In this document: piece by piece, positions 47,097-56,619 of the stretch
How the letters are laid out: every line of letters begins with the position of its first letter
Numbering within the stretch: position 1 is the stretch's first letter
Assembly (NCBI GenBank): GCA_016869215.1
Contig: VGEP01000019.1
Location: forward strand, 20,672 to 84,671
Origin: Alphaproteobacteria bacterium
GTDB taxonomy: Bacteria > Pseudomonadota > Alphaproteobacteria > Rhizobiales > Xanthobacteraceae
Length of the DNA: 64,000 nt
Direction: 5' to 3'
Program-made: the position numbers and the translations under genes
Notes under the pieces: model-generated
What the model was told of the DNA's origin: nothing
Seen by the model: the letters and a program-made list of their open reading frames with translations, nothing else
The model's database searches: none

Positions 47097-48764
47097 TCAG
47101 GCCCAATACAGGTAGATGTCGCGAACCTCGGCGGCCTTGTCGTTCGCGATCGCGATGCGCCACTTGACGCTGGTGCCGGACGGCTGTGCGCTCAGATCGA
47201 CCGGATCGCTCTCCAGCACATGCAGGTCGCCCCAGGTGAAGCGGTCGTTCATCGCGGCTTCGGTCCAGGTCGTGCCGCCGTCGCGCGACACTTCGAAGAT
47301 CAGGTCGTCGCCGAGCGCGATCTCATCGACGAACTTCACCCGCGACACGATCTTCATCGATACCGGCTCCGCCGCCGCCGTCAGCGCGGTCGAGGCGACC
47401 GTCATGCCCCCCGAACCGGCGGATTCGTAGAACTCCGCCTCGGCGACGCAGATTCGGTTTGAGTTGGGCGCGTCGATGCGCAGCCAGACGTACTGGTAGG
47501 CGGTGCTGTTGGAGATCGCGAGGTTCTGCAGCAGCAGGCTGTTGGCGTCGGTGTTCGACGCGCTGCCGAGCAATGTGCCGTCGGTGCTGCTGCCCGGCGC
47601 GCTGCCGTTCTTGCCGTAGAGCTGCACCGCGATGGTGGGATCGCTGGCCTGCTTGAACCCTTCGTCGCTGGAACCCCAGACCTTGAAGCCGGTGACGGTC
47701 TTGGGCGAGCCGCCATAGTCCTTGCCGATGTAGGCGACCGTTGCGTTGTCGCTGTTCGCGCCCACCAGCCGCGTCTGGCTGGTGTTTCCGTCGAACGCCG
47801 CGCCGGTGTTGGACCAGGCCGACCCGTTGGTGCCGCCGATGACGCTGCCCGCGCCCTGCGAGATCAGTCCGCCCGACACCGCCGGCTTGAGCAGTCCCGC
47901 CGTGCCGGTGTCGAGGCCGGTTGCGCCGGCCACATTCACGTAGGTCAGCGCGTCGAACGAATCGGCGAAGCGGTTGCCGGCGGCGCCCATGAACTGCGCC
48001 ACGTTGAGCGCGTCGGCAATCCCGAGCGCCAGGCCCGCCAGCGTGACGTCGAGATCGGCCGGCGCGCCGGCCGGCGCCGTTTGCGGCATCGTGACTTCGC
48101 CCGTCGCATGGTCGATCACGATGGCGTCGAGCCAGGTCTCGCCGTCGGCGGAGACCTTGAAGCGGAAGTCGTCGTTGCCGGTGAGCCCGATCTCGGCGCG
48201 GCCTTCGAAATCGGTCTGGAACAGCATCGACAGGGTGTTGCCGGCGCTTTCCTTGCTGAGCTTGTAGCGCAGATCGCCGTCGCCGCCTTCGGCGTCGGTG
48301 CGCGCGACCCAGAGCGCGTTGTTGAGCTTGGCCGCGAATCGATTGGTCGCGTCGGCTTCGGTGCCGACGCCGAGGCGGTTGAGGTTCTGGAGTTCCGTGA
48401 CCTCGCCCAGAGCGTCGATCGCCGGCGCCCAGCTTTCGCCGTCCCAGGCCAGCAGCGCGCTCTCGTCGCGCACGTAGCAGGTCCAGCCCTCCTGCGGCGC
48501 GTAAAAGTTCCAGCCGCCCACGTCGTATTGCGCGATGCGGTTGTCCTTGCCGGCGAACGCGCCCGTACCCGGAGACGCCACAATGTAGCGGTCGCCGAGC
48601 GCGGGCTCCGCCGGCGGCGACGCCAGATCGCGGTCGAGCACGGACAGCATCACCAGCGCGTCGAGAATGAGCAGCGCTTCGTTGTGCTGGACCTCGAACT
48701 CGTTCTGCTTGGTCAGGTAGAACGGCAGCCCAAGGTTGGGCGAGGTGTCGGGCAGGTCTGTCAT
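47097..48764 (-). CDS. DUF2793 domain phage/GTA tail-associated protein with discoidin-like segment
   Basis: MTDLPDTSPNLGLPFYLTKQNEFEVQHNEALLILDALV...PALGDRYIVASPGTGAFAGKDNRIAQYDVGGWNFYAPQEG; FDGNTSQTRLV...KVWGSSDEGF. Confidence 0.85.
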   Translation of the reverse strand: MTDLPDTSPNLGLPFYLTKQNEFEVQHNEALLILDALVMLSVLDRDLASPPAEPALGDRYIVASPGTGAFAGKDNRIAQYDVGGWNFYAPQEGWTCYVRDESALLAWDGESWAPAIDALGEVTELQNLNRLGVGTEADATNRFAAKLNNALWVARTDAEGGDGDLRYKLSKESAGNTLSMLFQTDFEGRAEIGLTGNDDFRFKVSADGETWLDAIVIDHATGEVTMPQTAPAGAPADLDVTLAGLALGIADALNVAQFMGAAGNRFADSFDALTYVNVAGATGLDTGTAGLLKPAVSGGLISQGAGSVIGGTNGSAWSNTGAAFDGNTSQTRLVGANSDNATVAYIGKDYGGSPKTVTGFKVWGSSDEGFKQASDPTIAVQLYGKNGSAPGSSTDGTLLGSASNTDANSLLLQNLAISNSTAYQYVWLRIDAPNSNRICVAEAEFYESAGSGGMTVASTALTAAAEPVSMKIVSRVKFVDEIALGDDLIFEVSRDGGTTWTEAAMNDRFTWGDLHVLESDPVDLSAQPSGTSVKWRIAIANDKAAEVRDIYLYWA

Positions 48765-48789
48765 GGTTCGGTCCTTTGATGCTTTCCCC

Positions 48790-48843
48790 GTGCGCAGTGC
48801 TGCGTGAAACGGTGCGCTGCCGACACGCGATCCCGGTTCCGCG
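48790..48843. repeat. Degenerate fragment of the GTGTCCCG palindromic repeat family
   Basis: ccccgtgcgcagtgctgcgtgaaacggtgcgctgccgacacgcgatcccggtt aligns by eye to the 56.6- and 58.1-kb copies. Confidence 0.45.
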
Positions 48844-51800
48844 CTATGGAACGAGCGTGGCTTGCGAAGCGACGCCGTGGCCGACTTGCGCCGAGATTTG
48901 CGCGACGCGGAACGTCACGCTCGGCTGCGGCGCGCCGAAGTCGGCGATCTCGCCGGCCGCGGGATAGAGCACGCTCGGAACCGGCGTCTCGAAGCTGCGC
49001 ACGACGTCCTCGCCGTCGAGCACCTCGACCGCGTAGGCCTCGCGCGTCTCTCCGAGCGGCACTTCGCGAAGCTGCGGATTGTGCGCGGGCAGCCGCGTGC
49101 GCCGGATCCACGACAGCGTAAGGCCGTCCGCCGTGCGCCTTGCGCGCAGGTGCCCTGGCGACAGCGGCCGCAGCGCGGTCGGCTGCGGGGGCGCTGCGAG
49201 CGTCACCGCCGCCATGTCGCCGTGGTCGCGGCCGGACGCCACGATCCGCAGTGTCGTGCTGCGGCCGAGTGCGTTGACGCCGCGCGCAGCCGGGATCACC
49301 TGCCGGTCGAGCAGCACGAACGGCGCGCCTTCGGGCGTCGGATCGCCCATCGCCCATTCGCTGCCTTCTCGGCCGCGCAGCAGCCGGCTCAGTTCGTAGG
49401 TGCGCGCGGCGACGAGTTCCGCGTTGCCGAATTGCAGCACCTCCCAGGCGCCGTCTTCGCGGCGCACCGCCGCGGCATTCGCCCCGCCGAGCAGAACGTT
49501 GTCGGACACCGACGACAGCGCGCCGCCGTAGAGCCGCACCCGCACTTTGCTGTGCCGGTCGAAACGGCTCACCGGCCCGCGCGGCAGCGGGTCGAGCGTC
49601 TCACCCACGATCGCGGGCGCAAGCGCCGTCGCCGCGCGCTCGAAGCTGAGACCGTCCGCCGAGCGCCATACCGTGACCGGGCCCGGCCACGGATCGGCGA
49701 ACACCGCGAGCCATTGCAGCACCGGCGACTCCTCGCCATCGAGCAGCGGCAGGTCGAGAAGGAGCGCATGAACCGGGCCGATGGCGGCAGGCGCGGCCGG
49801 CGCGATCCGGCGCGGCGCGGCGAGCGGCAGGTCGAACACCTCCGGATCGATCGAGCGCGCCTTCACCGCGCGGCGCTCGGTGTCGACGATCTCGCGGATT
49901 TCGAACAACCGCCGCCGCCCGTTCAGCGTCACGGCCAGCGTGTCGCCCGGCGTGAGCGTCAGCAGGCTCGGCGGCAGCGCGAACTCCGCGCTCTCGCGCC
50001 CCGCCCACAGGTCCTGCAGCCAGATGTCGGCGCGGCGCTCGGCGGAATTGTCGCCGGTGACCGCGGCCAGTTCCGCCTGCGCCACGCGCGAGGCGCCGCC
50101 GACCAGCCGCCGCGAGTACGCGACCGCACGGCGGTAATCCGCGCCGCCGTCGCTGAAGCCAAGCGCGATCTCGCGCGGCAGCTCGGTTTCCTGCGCGCGC
50201 ACCAGCCTAAACGGCGCGCCGCTGTCGGGCAGCACCAGATCGTCCTCGGTGAGTTCGGCCGCAGGCACGCCGCCGCGCGGCTTGAACGACAGCGTGCCGG
50301 ACAGCTCGGCGGCATCGAACGCATAGGCCGACGCGAGCGGTTCGAGCGCAGCGCGCGCGGCCATCGGCCGGTCGATGAGATAGCCGTCGGGGCCCTCGCC
50401 GAGCGCGGCGGCGTCGCAGCCTTCGGCGCCCGAGTCGGCCAGCACCGCCGACACCAAGCCTTCCATCGGCGTCGAGCCGAGCCGTCCGGTGAGCCAGTGC
50501 CCGGTTTCCCAGTTGGGCCCGTCGCTCCATACGTCGATCGCGGCGGGGAACGCCGGATAGGGCCGCGCGTCCCAAGTCCACAGATGCAGCCCGGACGGAT
50601 CGACCATGCGGCCGTCGTACACGCTCGACTCGGGGTTCAGGACATCGCTCGCGCCGAATGCGGGATCGAATGCGGCCACGATCGTTTCGAGATAGCGGCG
50701 CTGGATCAGGTCGTCGCGCCGGCCGTTGGAGAAATAGGGAAACGCACCCTCGGAAGACTTCGGATCGGGAAACACACTCGGCTGGTTCGAGCCCTTGTCG
50801 ACCGCGGGGCAGCCGACTTCCGTGAGCCAGACCGGCTTGCTCTGCGGGACCCACGCAGTCGGTGTTTCCAGCTCCGCGCCGCCGACGCGCTCATGATGCG
50901 CGTTGGCCCAGAAACTCCAGATGTCTTTCTGGCGGAACGTCCACGGCTTGCCGAGGCCGTCGGCGATATCGGTTCGCGCCTGCGCCGCGCGCGCCTCGCC
51001 GTCGGCGTAGAACCAGTCGTAGGCCTCGCCGCCGTCGAGATTGGCCGTAAGATAATCGCGGTCCGCAATCGCGGACGCCGTCGCGCGGTCGAGATGCTCC
51101 GCGCCGTCGCGCCAGTCCGACAGCGGCGCGTAATAGTCGATACCGATTGCGCCGATGGCCGCGCACGCCCACAGCGGATCGAGCGGAAAGCGCACCTCCT
51201 GCGCCTCGTCATCGATCACGTGGCTGCCGTATTCGGTCCAGTCCGCGCCGTAGGTGACGAGACAATCCTCGCCGAGAATGTCCTTCACGTCCTCGGCGAG
51301 CGACACAAGCTGCGTCACCGCGGGATAGGCGCCGGAGCCCGAACGCACGCGCGTCAGCGCCTTCAGCTCCGAGCCGATCAGGAATGCATCGACCCCGCCC
51401 GCGCTCTGCGCGAGCGGAGCGTAATGCAGGATCATGCGACGATACCGCCAGTCGGAGCCGTCGCCGAAGAACGCATCGACCTGCGTTCCCGCGGCGGATG
51501 TGCCGTCCGGAGATTCCGCCAGCCCCGGCGCGGGATCGCAGGTAATGCGCCCGCGCCAGGGATAGGCCGGCTGCGGCGCTTCGCCGGTCCAGGGATCGGG
51601 CAATTCGTTGTCCGCCGGCACGTCCATCATCACGAACGGATAGAGCGTGACCTTCAGCCCGCGCGCCTTCAACTCGGCGATCAGGTTTGTCACGCTCTGG
51701 TCCGACGGCGTGCCGCCGAACGCCGCGCGGTCCTCGACCGTCGAAACCAGATGCGCCGTCGAACGGTCGAGGCCCGCGACCGTCCAACTCGCCCCGTGGG

Positions 51801-52731
51801 TGGACTTGTCGCGGTTGTCGACGCCGGGACGCAGATCGCAATGCTGCGCGCGCAGGTCGCTGCCGAACCAGGCGACGACGATGGCGACGCGCTCCAGGTT
51901 CGGGCACACCGCCTGCAACTCGTCGAGCGAGGCGACCACATCCGACGCTGCGTGCGCCACGTGGCGGTTCTCCGGCGCCGACTGGCCGGGCCCCAGCACG
52001 CGCACCACCGCCGACGGCTCGTAGCCGAACTCGGTCGTGCCCGGAATGAGCGTGACCGCACGCGCCATCTGCTCCAGCCGCCCGACCGGCCGCACCACCT
52101 CGAACGACATCTGCGGAATGCGGTTGCCGAAGTCGCCGAGCGGCAGGCGCTCGAACACGACGTAAGCGAGGCCGCGATAGGCCGGCGCGCTGCCCTCCTT
52201 CGCAACGATCAGCGGGTCGGCCTCTTGGTTCTCCGCGCCCGCATGGAAGCGCATGGTGAGACCTTCGAGATCGAGCGGCTTGCCGTCGGCCCACACCCGC
52301 AGCACCTGGCCGGCCGGCCCCTCGCAAAGCCCGACCGCGACGTTGGCAAAATAGGAATAGGTCGTCGTGGTGGTGGTGACGGTCGTACCGCCGCCCCCGC
52401 CGCCCTTGCCGCCGCCACCGCCTCCACCGCTGGTCTCGGTGCGCGTCGCGACCACCTCCTCCAGCTCGGTCGCCCAGATCACTTCGCCCGCTATGCGCGC
52501 GCGGCCGTAGAGCCGCGGGATCGGCGCGCCCTCGGTCGAGGCCATGACGTCGAGGTCGGACAGCCGCGGACCCTGGACCGAGCGCGCGATGTCGCGCCGC
52601 TCGGCGAACAGCGACTGATCGAGCATGTTGCCGGCGACTGCGCCCACAAGCCTGCCCGCGAGCGCGCCGGCCTGTCCGAACACGGCGCCGCCGGCCGCGG
52701 CGCCAGCCGCGGAGAGAAGAAGTGCTGCCAT
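48844..52731 (-). CDS. GTA baseplate megatron / TIM-barrel host-specificity protein (RcGTA gp15-like)
   Basis: MAALLLSAAGAAAGGAVFGQAGALAGRLVGAVAGNMLDQ, GH-like region, PVWLTEVGCPAVDKGSNQPSVFPDPKSSEG. Confidence 0.93.
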   Translation of the reverse strand: MAALLLSAAGAAAGGAVFGQAGALAGRLVGAVAGNMLDQSLFAERRDIARSVQGPRLSDLDVMASTEGAPIPRLYGRARIAGEVIWATELEEVVATRTETSGGGGGGGKGGGGGGTTVTTTTTTYSYFANVAVGLCEGPAGQVLRVWADGKPLDLEGLTMRFHAGAENQEADPLIVAKEGSAPAYRGLAYVVFERLPLGDFGNRIPQMSFEVVRPVGRLEQMARAVTLIPGTTEFGYEPSAVVRVLGPGQSAPENRHVAHAASDVVASLDELQAVCPNLERVAIVVAWFGSDLRAQHCDLRPGVDNRDKSTHGASWTVAGLDRSTAHLVSTVEDRAAFGGTPSDQSVTNLIAELKARGLKVTLYPFVMMDVPADNELPDPWTGEAPQPAYPWRGRITCDPAPGLAESPDGTSAAGTQVDAFFGDGSDWRYRRMILHYAPLAQSAGGVDAFLIGSELKALTRVRSGSGAYPAVTQLVSLAEDVKDILGEDCLVTYGADWTEYGSHVIDDEAQEVRFPLDPLWACAAIGAIGIDYYAPLSDWRDGAEHLDRATASAIADRDYLTANLDGGEAYDWFYADGEARAAQARTDIADGLGKPWTFRQKDIWSFWANAHHERVGGAELETPTAWVPQSKPVWLTEVGCPAVDKGSNQPSVFPDPKSSEGAFPYFSNGRRDDLIQRRYLETIVAAFDPAFGASDVLNPESSVYDGRMVDPSGLHLWTWDARPYPAFPAAIDVWSDGPNWETGHWLTGRLGSTPMEGLVSAVLADSGAEGCDAAALGEGPDGYLIDRPMAARAALEPLASAYAFDAAELSGTLSFKPRGGVPAAELTEDDLVLPDSGAPFRLVRAQETELPREIALGFSDGGADYRRAVAYSRRLVGGASRVAQAELAAVTGDNSAERRADIWLQDLWAGRESAEFALPPSLLTLTPGDTLAVTLNGRRRLFEIREIVDTERRAVKARSIDPEVFDLPLAAPRRIAPAAPAAIGPVHALLLDLPLLDGEESPVLQWLAVFADPWPGPVTVWRSADGLSFERAATALAPAIVGETLDPLPRGPVSRFDRHSKVRVRLYGGALSSVSDNVLLGGANAAAVRREDGAWEVLQFGNAELVAARTYELSRLLRGREGSEWAMGDPTPEGAPFVLLDRQVIPAARGVNALGRSTTLRIVASGRDHGDMAAVTLAAPPQPTALRPLSPGHLRARRTADGLTLSWIRRTRLPAHNPQLREVPLGETREAYAVEVLDGEDVVRSFETPVPSVLYPAAGEIADFGAPQPSVTFRVAQISAQVGHGVASQATLVP

Positions 52732-52765
52732 GGGGATGCCTCGTCCGTTCGAACCGCAGCGGCGC

Positions 52766-52823
52766 GGCTTACCTCCCCCCGAAAGGGGGAGGGAGCGCGC
52801 TGCGTCTGCCGCGCGCTCGGTGG
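52766..52823. repeat. Solo REP-like palindrome between gp15 and gp14 genes
   Basis: ttacctccccccgaaagggggagggagcgcgctgcgtctgccgcgcgctcgg. Confidence 0.55.
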
Positions 52824-53273
52824 CTAATTGCCGACGTCCGGAAACCGAAACGCGTAAGCCAGTCGTCTTCGCCACCACGGCGCGATGGCCACTTCCGCCA
52901 CCGCAGCCCCGTCATGCGCGTGCACCATCAGTGCCGGCGCGCCCGGCACACACGCCGTCACGATGGCGGCGTGCTTCGCAGGATAATGCGCGCGATAGCG
53001 AAACAGCAGCACGTCGCCCGGTGCGAAATCCCCGGGCGCGATCTCGACCAGATGCGCCCGCGCCGCCCGCGCCAACGTCTCCGCGCCGGACGCCTCCGCC
53101 CAGTCGCGCGAATACGGCGGCGCGCGCTCAGGCTCGTCGCCCAGCACCGCGCGCCACACCCCGCGCACCAGGCCGAGGCAGTCGCAGCCCACGCCTTTCA
53201 GCGAGGCCTGATGGCGGTACGGCGTGCCGATCCACGAGCGGGCCTCGGCAACGATGAGGGGGCGGGTGATCAT
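52824..53273 (-). CDS. GTA NlpC/P60-type cell wall peptidase (gp14-like)
   Basis: IGTPYRHQASLKGVGCDCLGLVRGVWRAVLGDEPE; FAPGDVLLFRYR; HAAIVTA. Confidence 0.92.
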   Translation of the reverse strand: MITRPLIVAEARSWIGTPYRHQASLKGVGCDCLGLVRGVWRAVLGDEPERAPPYSRDWAEASGAETLARAARAHLVEIAPGDFAPGDVLLFRYRAHYPAKHAAIVTACVPGAPALMVHAHDGAAVAEVAIAPWWRRRLAYAFRFPDVGN

Positions 53274-53304
53274 GGTGTGCTCGCATAGAAGTGAGGCAGC
53301 AAGC

Positions 53305-53447
53305 GCGGTGCGCTCCCTCTCCCCGTTTACGGGGAGAGGGTCGGGGTGAGGGGGAGTCTTCGCGATTCTGAAAAGTCGATCTCGCTGCAGCGCTCCCTCA
53401 CCCGGATCGCTTTCGCGATCAGACCTCTCCCCGCTTGCGGGGAGAGG
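53305..53447. repeat. Inverted pair of REP-like repeats without internal gene
   Basis: ccctctccccgtttacggggagagggtcggggtgaggggg ... ctccctcacccggatcgctttcgcgatcagacctctccccgcttgcggggagagg. Confidence 0.8.
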
Positions 53448-53464
53448 CGACCCGTATCTGCGGC

Positions 53465-54358
53465 TCAGCCCTGCAGACTCTTCCCCGTGTTCCCCGGCTC
53501 GCCGGACACCGCATAGCGCGCGACGAAATCGTTGCCGGGGATGTGCGGGAAGCCGCGGAAGTTCGCGGCGTTATCGAAGCGGTCGCGACAGGTGACGAAA
53601 CGCTTGTCGCAGCCGGCGGTGACGGCGAACGCATCGCCCTCGGAAAGCGGCTCGGGCATCGCCTGCCAGAGATCGAGCACGGCGCCGTCGTCCGTCACGC
53701 GATGGCTCTTTACTTCGATGGCCAGCCCCACGTTGCCGCCGCTTGTCCACTGCAATCGCCCGCCGGTAAACCAGCCGTCCGCGTAGGCATCGAGGCCGGA
53801 CGCAATCAGGCTCGACGTGCCGCGCAGCGTCTCGATCGCGCCTGCGCCAGTGAACGCGAGCGCGGACAGCACGATGGCGCAGCGCGCGTCGCCGAGATCG
53901 GCCGAGCACGCGGCCGTGTAGCGCCGCCCGCGCTCCTCATTGAGCTTGTCGGCGAGCGAACGCACTTCCGCCGCGAACGCCGCGCCCTCGCGCCTGACCT
54001 CGCCGAGCGTGCCGCGCGTCAGCAGCACGTTCAGTTCCGGCTCGCTCCAGTCGACCAGATAAACTTCGATCGAAGCCGCGTCGTAGCGGCCCGCGGCGAG
54101 ATCGGCCTCGTTCAGCACCTCTCCGTCGAGCGCGCCGGAAATCTCCGAGCCTGCGACCGACAGGCCGAGCCGCGCCGTCGCCTCGGAGCCGGTAAGCCCA
54201 GTTCCGGCGCGACAGACGAGAGCGTCGAGCGACACGTCCTCGTCGTGGTCGGTGAAGCCCAGCACTTCGCCGTCGCGGCGCACGATGCGCCAGCAGCGGC
54301 AGAGCATGGTGACGCCGGAGTTGAGTTTGGTTTGCAGGGTGGGAGGGATTGCTCTCAC
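53465..54358 (-). CDS. GTA DUF2163 protein (gp13-like)
   Basis: LTSG-like N-terminus with WRIVRRDGEVLGFTDHDEDV; C-terminal CRDRFDNAANFRGFPHIPGND. Confidence 0.92.
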   Translation of the reverse strand: MRAIPPTLQTKLNSGVTMLCRCWRIVRRDGEVLGFTDHDEDVSLDALVCRAGTGLTGSEATARLGLSVAGSEISGALDGEVLNEADLAAGRYDAASIEVYLVDWSEPELNVLLTRGTLGEVRREGAAFAAEVRSLADKLNEERGRRYTAACSADLGDARCAIVLSALAFTGAGAIETLRGTSSLIASGLDAYADGWFTGGRLQWTSGGNVGLAIEVKSHRVTDDGAVLDLWQAMPEPLSEGDAFAVTAGCDKRFVTCRDRFDNAANFRGFPHIPGNDFVARYAVSGEPGNTGKSLQG

Positions 54359-55002
54359 GATTTGATCTCCACCAGCGGGATCTTCGGGATCGCTCCTGCG
54401 GCGAACGCCGACAGGTCGGCTTCGAGATAGTCGGTGTCGAAGCGCACCGGCACGTCGAACGTAAATCCCGCCGTCACCGCTTCGCCGATGTCCGGCACAT
54501 GCCCCGGCAGGAACGTCACCGTGCCCGCCGCGGTATCGACGGTGAACGCCGTGCCCGCCTCCGCCTCCACGCCCGCGACCGCGACGCGCACGCTGCCGGG
54601 CACGGGCTTGACGATAGGCCGCGCATAGGGCGCGTACGCGCCGCCATAGGTCTTCTTCAGCGCGAACGCCGCGGTCTCGCCGTCGCCGACGCCCAGCGCC
54701 TGGTCCGTCGGCGACACCGCCACGCCCGGCGCGGCCGACGAATGGTCGAGCCGGTCGCGCCAGCGGAAGCCATGCAGCCGCCCGCGCCGCTCCTCGAAGA
54801 ACGCGACGACCTCGGACAGCGCCTCGAAGGTCTTGATGCCGTAGCCCGCGTCGTAGCGCCTGCGCGAATGCGCCCAGCGCGCGTTGCGCTCCTCGCGGCC
54901 GGAGCCGAGCGCGACGATCTCGGTGCGCCGCTCCGGCCCGCCCGCCGAGCCGAGCGCGACGTCGAGCGGAAACAGCACTTCGTGAAAGGCCGCCGTCATC
55001 AC
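54355..55002 (-). CDS. GTA DUF2460 protein (gp12-like)
   Basis: FHEVLFPLDVALGSAGGPERRTEIVALGSGREERNARWAHSRRRYDAGYGIKT. Confidence 0.93.
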   Translation of the reverse strand: MMTAAFHEVLFPLDVALGSAGGPERRTEIVALGSGREERNARWAHSRRRYDAGYGIKTFEALSEVVAFFEERRGRLHGFRWRDRLDHSSAAPGVAVSPTDQALGVGDGETAAFALKKTYGGAYAPYARPIVKPVPGSVRVAVAGVEAEAGTAFTVDTAAGTVTFLPGHVPDIGEAVTAGFTFDVPVRFDTDYLEADLSAFAAGAIPKIPLVEIKS

Positions 55003-55628
55003 AGGCTCCTCTGGCCGCGCGCCACCGCGCGCGCGATCTGGCCGGTCACGTAAGATTCCGAGCGGCGGAAACTCTCCGGATCGGGCGTGACGATGTTGAT
55101 CGTGACGCTCGCGCCGGAGCGCGCGCCGCCGGCTGCGACTCCGAGCCGGCCGTCAGCCCCGCGCCGCAGCGGCAGGATCGCCTCGGGGCCGGCCTCGCCC
55201 GCGAGTCCCGTACCGCCGGACATCAGAGGGAAGTACGTCGGGGTGCCGATCACGCCACCAGCCGCGAACGGCTTGATGCCGCCGAACGCCGCCACGGTCC
55301 CGCCGCCGCCTCCGCCCGAGCCGCCGCCTCCGCCCTGTCCGCCGCCGCCGAACAGGCCGGAGAACAGATTGTTCAGCCCGCCTGCGATGTTTTGCGCGAT
55401 CGGCCGGAACGCCGCCGCCACCGCCATGCTGGAGAGCCGCAGCGCGAGCGACTTGAGCACGTCGTCGAACTGCTTGCCGCCGACGACAGACTGCTGGAAC
55501 GCACGCGTCATGGCCGACGCGAACGCGTTGGTGCTGATCGTGAGTTGCGCGATCTTTTGATCGACGCGATGGAGCGTCGCCATGTTCTCGTAGGTCGGCA
55601 ATCCGCCTTGAAAGTCATCGTCCGCCAT
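54999..55628 (-). CDS. Short phage tail tape measure protein (GTA gp11-like)
   Basis: AMTRAFQQSVVGGKQFDDVLKSLALRLSSMAVAAAFRPI; VIGTPTYFPLMSGGTGLAGEAGPEAILPLRRGADGRLGV. Confidence 0.9.
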   Translation of the reverse strand: MADDDFQGGLPTYENMATLHRVDQKIAQLTISTNAFASAMTRAFQQSVVGGKQFDDVLKSLALRLSSMAVAAAFRPIAQNIAGGLNNLFSGLFGGGGQGGGGGSGGGGGGTVAAFGGIKPFAAGGVIGTPTYFPLMSGGTGLAGEAGPEAILPLRRGADGRLGVAAGGARSGASVTINIVTPDPESFRRSESYVTGQIARAVARGQRSL

Positions 55629-55782
55629 CGGGATACCTCGTCATCAGTTCGAGCAAAGCACTGCGCGACGGCGGCGCGCCGCCGCGTCCGGTCACGGCCT
55701 CGATCGCGCAGGCGAGCTCACGCGGCGTCATGGCCCAGAACGCGCCGGGCGAAAGCCGCAAAGTGCCGAGCCCGAAGCCCAT
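55615..55782 (-). CDS. Phage tail assembly chaperone-like small protein (rcc01693/TAC type)
   Basis: MGFGLGTLRLSPGAFWAMTPRELACAIEAVTGRGGAPPSRSALLELMTRYPDGGR; stop overlaps gp11 start; conserved FPWREAM begins upstream of first ATG. Confidence 0.7.
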   Translation of the reverse strand: MGFGLGTLRLSPGAFWAMTPRELACAIEAVTGRGGAPPSRSALLELMTRYPDGGR

Positions 55783-55835
55783 CGCCTCGCGCCAGGGAAA
55801 GGGTGCGCGCGCGGAAGGCCAGGCCGCGCCCGGTG

Positions 55836-56183
55836 TTACGCTAAAGGGCGCGCGGGACGCTCCGGATTCTCCGCCTCGCTGCCGAACGTCGCGCCGATCA
55901 GATCGGCGGCGATCCGCACATAGCCCGCAGCCCCGCCGCCGACCGCCATCGCCGCCACGTCCTCGTCACGCACGTCCTCGCCGGCGCCGCGAAGCCCCGC
56001 GCCGATGATACGCGTCAAATCGCGCGCCTTCAGCCGGCCCGAGCCGAAACGCTCGGCCAGCGCCACCAGATCGTCCGCGCCGAACGCGGCTTCGAGCTCG
56101 GCGAGCGCGCCCAACGTGAGCACCAGGCGGCGCCGCGCGCCGCCGATCTCGGCCTCGATTTCGCCGCGGTGAATGTTGGGCAT
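55836..56183 (-). CDS. Gene transfer agent family protein (gp10-like)
   Basis: MPNIHRGEIEAEIGGARRRLVLTLGALAELEAAFGADDLVALAERF. Confidence 0.9.
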   Translation of the reverse strand: MPNIHRGEIEAEIGGARRRLVLTLGALAELEAAFGADDLVALAERFGSGRLKARDLTRIIGAGLRGAGEDVRDEDVAAMAVGGGAAGYVRIAADLIGATFGSEAENPERPARPLA

Positions 56184-56187
56184 CGCC

Positions 56188-56595
56188 TCACCCCGCCGCG
56201 AACGTCAGCGCGCCCGCCGACTCCAATGCCAACTCATAGGTCACCTCGCCGTTGTGCTCGCCGGCGAACTCCAGGCTCGCGATCTGGAACGCGCCCTCGA
56301 CCGTGCCGAAGTCCGGGATCGCGATCTGGTACTCCTTCACGGCGCCGTCGAAGAACGCCGCGCGCATCAGCGCGTCGGAGCTTGCGTCCTTGAACAGGCC
56401 GCGGCCCGCGATCGAGGCGCGCTTGACGCCCGCGCCTTCCAGCAGCTCGCGCCAGCGCCCCGCGCTTTCGGCGTGCGTGACGTCCACCGTCTCGGCGTTG
56501 AAGGCGATGCGGCGCGAGCGCAGGCCCGCGACCGTGACGAAGCTCTCGCCGTCGGCGATCTTGATAAGCAGGTCTTTGCCTTTCTGGGCAGACAT
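56188..56595 (-). CDS. Phage/GTA major tail protein (gp9-like)
   Basis: MSAQKGKDLLIKIADGESFVTVAGLRSRRIAFNAETVDVTHAESAGRWRELLEGAGVKRASIAGRGLFKD. Confidence 0.92.
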   Translation of the reverse strand: MSAQKGKDLLIKIADGESFVTVAGLRSRRIAFNAETVDVTHAESAGRWRELLEGAGVKRASIAGRGLFKDASSDALMRAAFFDGAVKEYQIAIPDFGTVEGAFQIASLEFAGEHNGEVTYELALESAGALTFAAG

Positions 56596-56619
56596 CTGAA
56601 TGTCCTCTTGCTGGGGCTC

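Noticed and set aside
48862-52827. 1321-aa plus-strand ORF covering the GTA gp15-like gene
   Set aside because: Antisense shadow ORF from high GC; Arg/Ala/Gly-rich translation without motifs, while the minus strand encodes a clear gp15 homologue.
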